Part shown: positions 5,129-5,202 of the stretch, piece by piece
How the letters are laid out: each line of letters opens with the position of its first letter
How positions within the stretch are numbered: the stretch's first letter is position 1
Assembly (NCBI GenBank): GCA_900772565.1
Contig: CAAHET010000044.1
Coordinates: forward strand, 1-5,202
DNA: 5,202 bases
Direction of reading: 5' to 3'
DNA from: an uncultured Faecalibacterium sp.
GTDB taxonomy: Bacteria; Bacillota; Clostridia; Oscillospirales; Ruminococcaceae
Position numbers and translations under genes: made by a program
The notes under the pieces: model-generated
The model's database searches: none
What the model was told of the DNA's origin: nothing
What the model saw: only the letters and a program-made list of their open reading frames with translations

Positions 5129-5182
5129 GCCCTCTCAGTCAAAGCCTACGGCTTTGCCAGCTCTCCCAAAGGGAGAGCCAAG
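5129..5182. repeat. Bipartite hairpin repeat, divergent copy 3
   Basis: This has the same architecture with changed bases: CAAAGCC (5140-5146) with GGCTTTG (5150-5156), then GCTCTCCC (5160-5167) with GGGAGAGC (5171-5178). Every difference in the stems from copy 2 is matched by a compensating change in the opposite arm. It is followed by TGCCGGAAACC near the window end, resembling the GCCGGAAACTTT module of the composite repeats. The spacer 5074-5128 holds nothing else recognisable. Confidence 0.75.
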
Positions 5183-5202
5183 AGCACTGCCGGAAACCTC
5201 CT

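Overview
The window looks like chromosomal DNA of a Gram-positive gut Clostridia, most like Faecalibacterium and its relatives. This rests on GC-rich coding sequence beside AT-rich spacers, strong AGGAGG-type ribosome binding sites, a Firmicutes-type DNA polymerase III delta-prime gene, and the abundant short hairpin repeats typical of that group. The genus is inferred from memory of such genomes, not from a search.

Layout, left to right. Positions 1-374 hold no gene and are a mosaic of hairpin-forming repeats. Positions 375-905 also hold no gene but are dense in TGTGGAAAA/TTTTCCACA nonamers (six exact, three with one change, in 437 bp). This is a DnaA-box-like cluster around an AT-rich core and is the most interesting element here; it is a candidate replication origin or DnaA-binding locus. 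A well-formed promoter (906-934) then starts a two-gene + strand unit. Its first gene is a rhomboid-fold membrane protein that has lost its catalytic residues (983-1627). Its second is a degenerate DNA polymerase III delta-prime subunit (1631-2596). A 12-bp hairpin terminator (2615-2651) follows and looks even better on the minus strand.

Positions 2652-2859 hold no convincing protein gene, but a minus-strand promoter at 2732-2760 points at the terminator, so a small RNA of about 120 nt is possible. Positions 2860-3080 are a second repeat block: an 86-bp unit repeated in tandem, plus a composite element that also occurs inverted at 215-346. A gamma-class carbonic anhydrase-like protein lies on the minus strand (3092-3610). 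Its promoter is back-to-back with that of a secreted, membrane-anchored D-alanyl-D-alanine carboxypeptidase (3718-5007) on the + strand. The window ends in more hairpin repeats (5014-5182), one of them 59/60 identical to positions 1-60.

The genes do not form one pathway. The rhomboid-like gene and holB are probably co-transcribed (stop and start 3 bp apart). The carbonic anhydrase and carboxypeptidase share only a divergent promoter region. No phage, transposase, CRISPR, tRNA or rRNA was seen.
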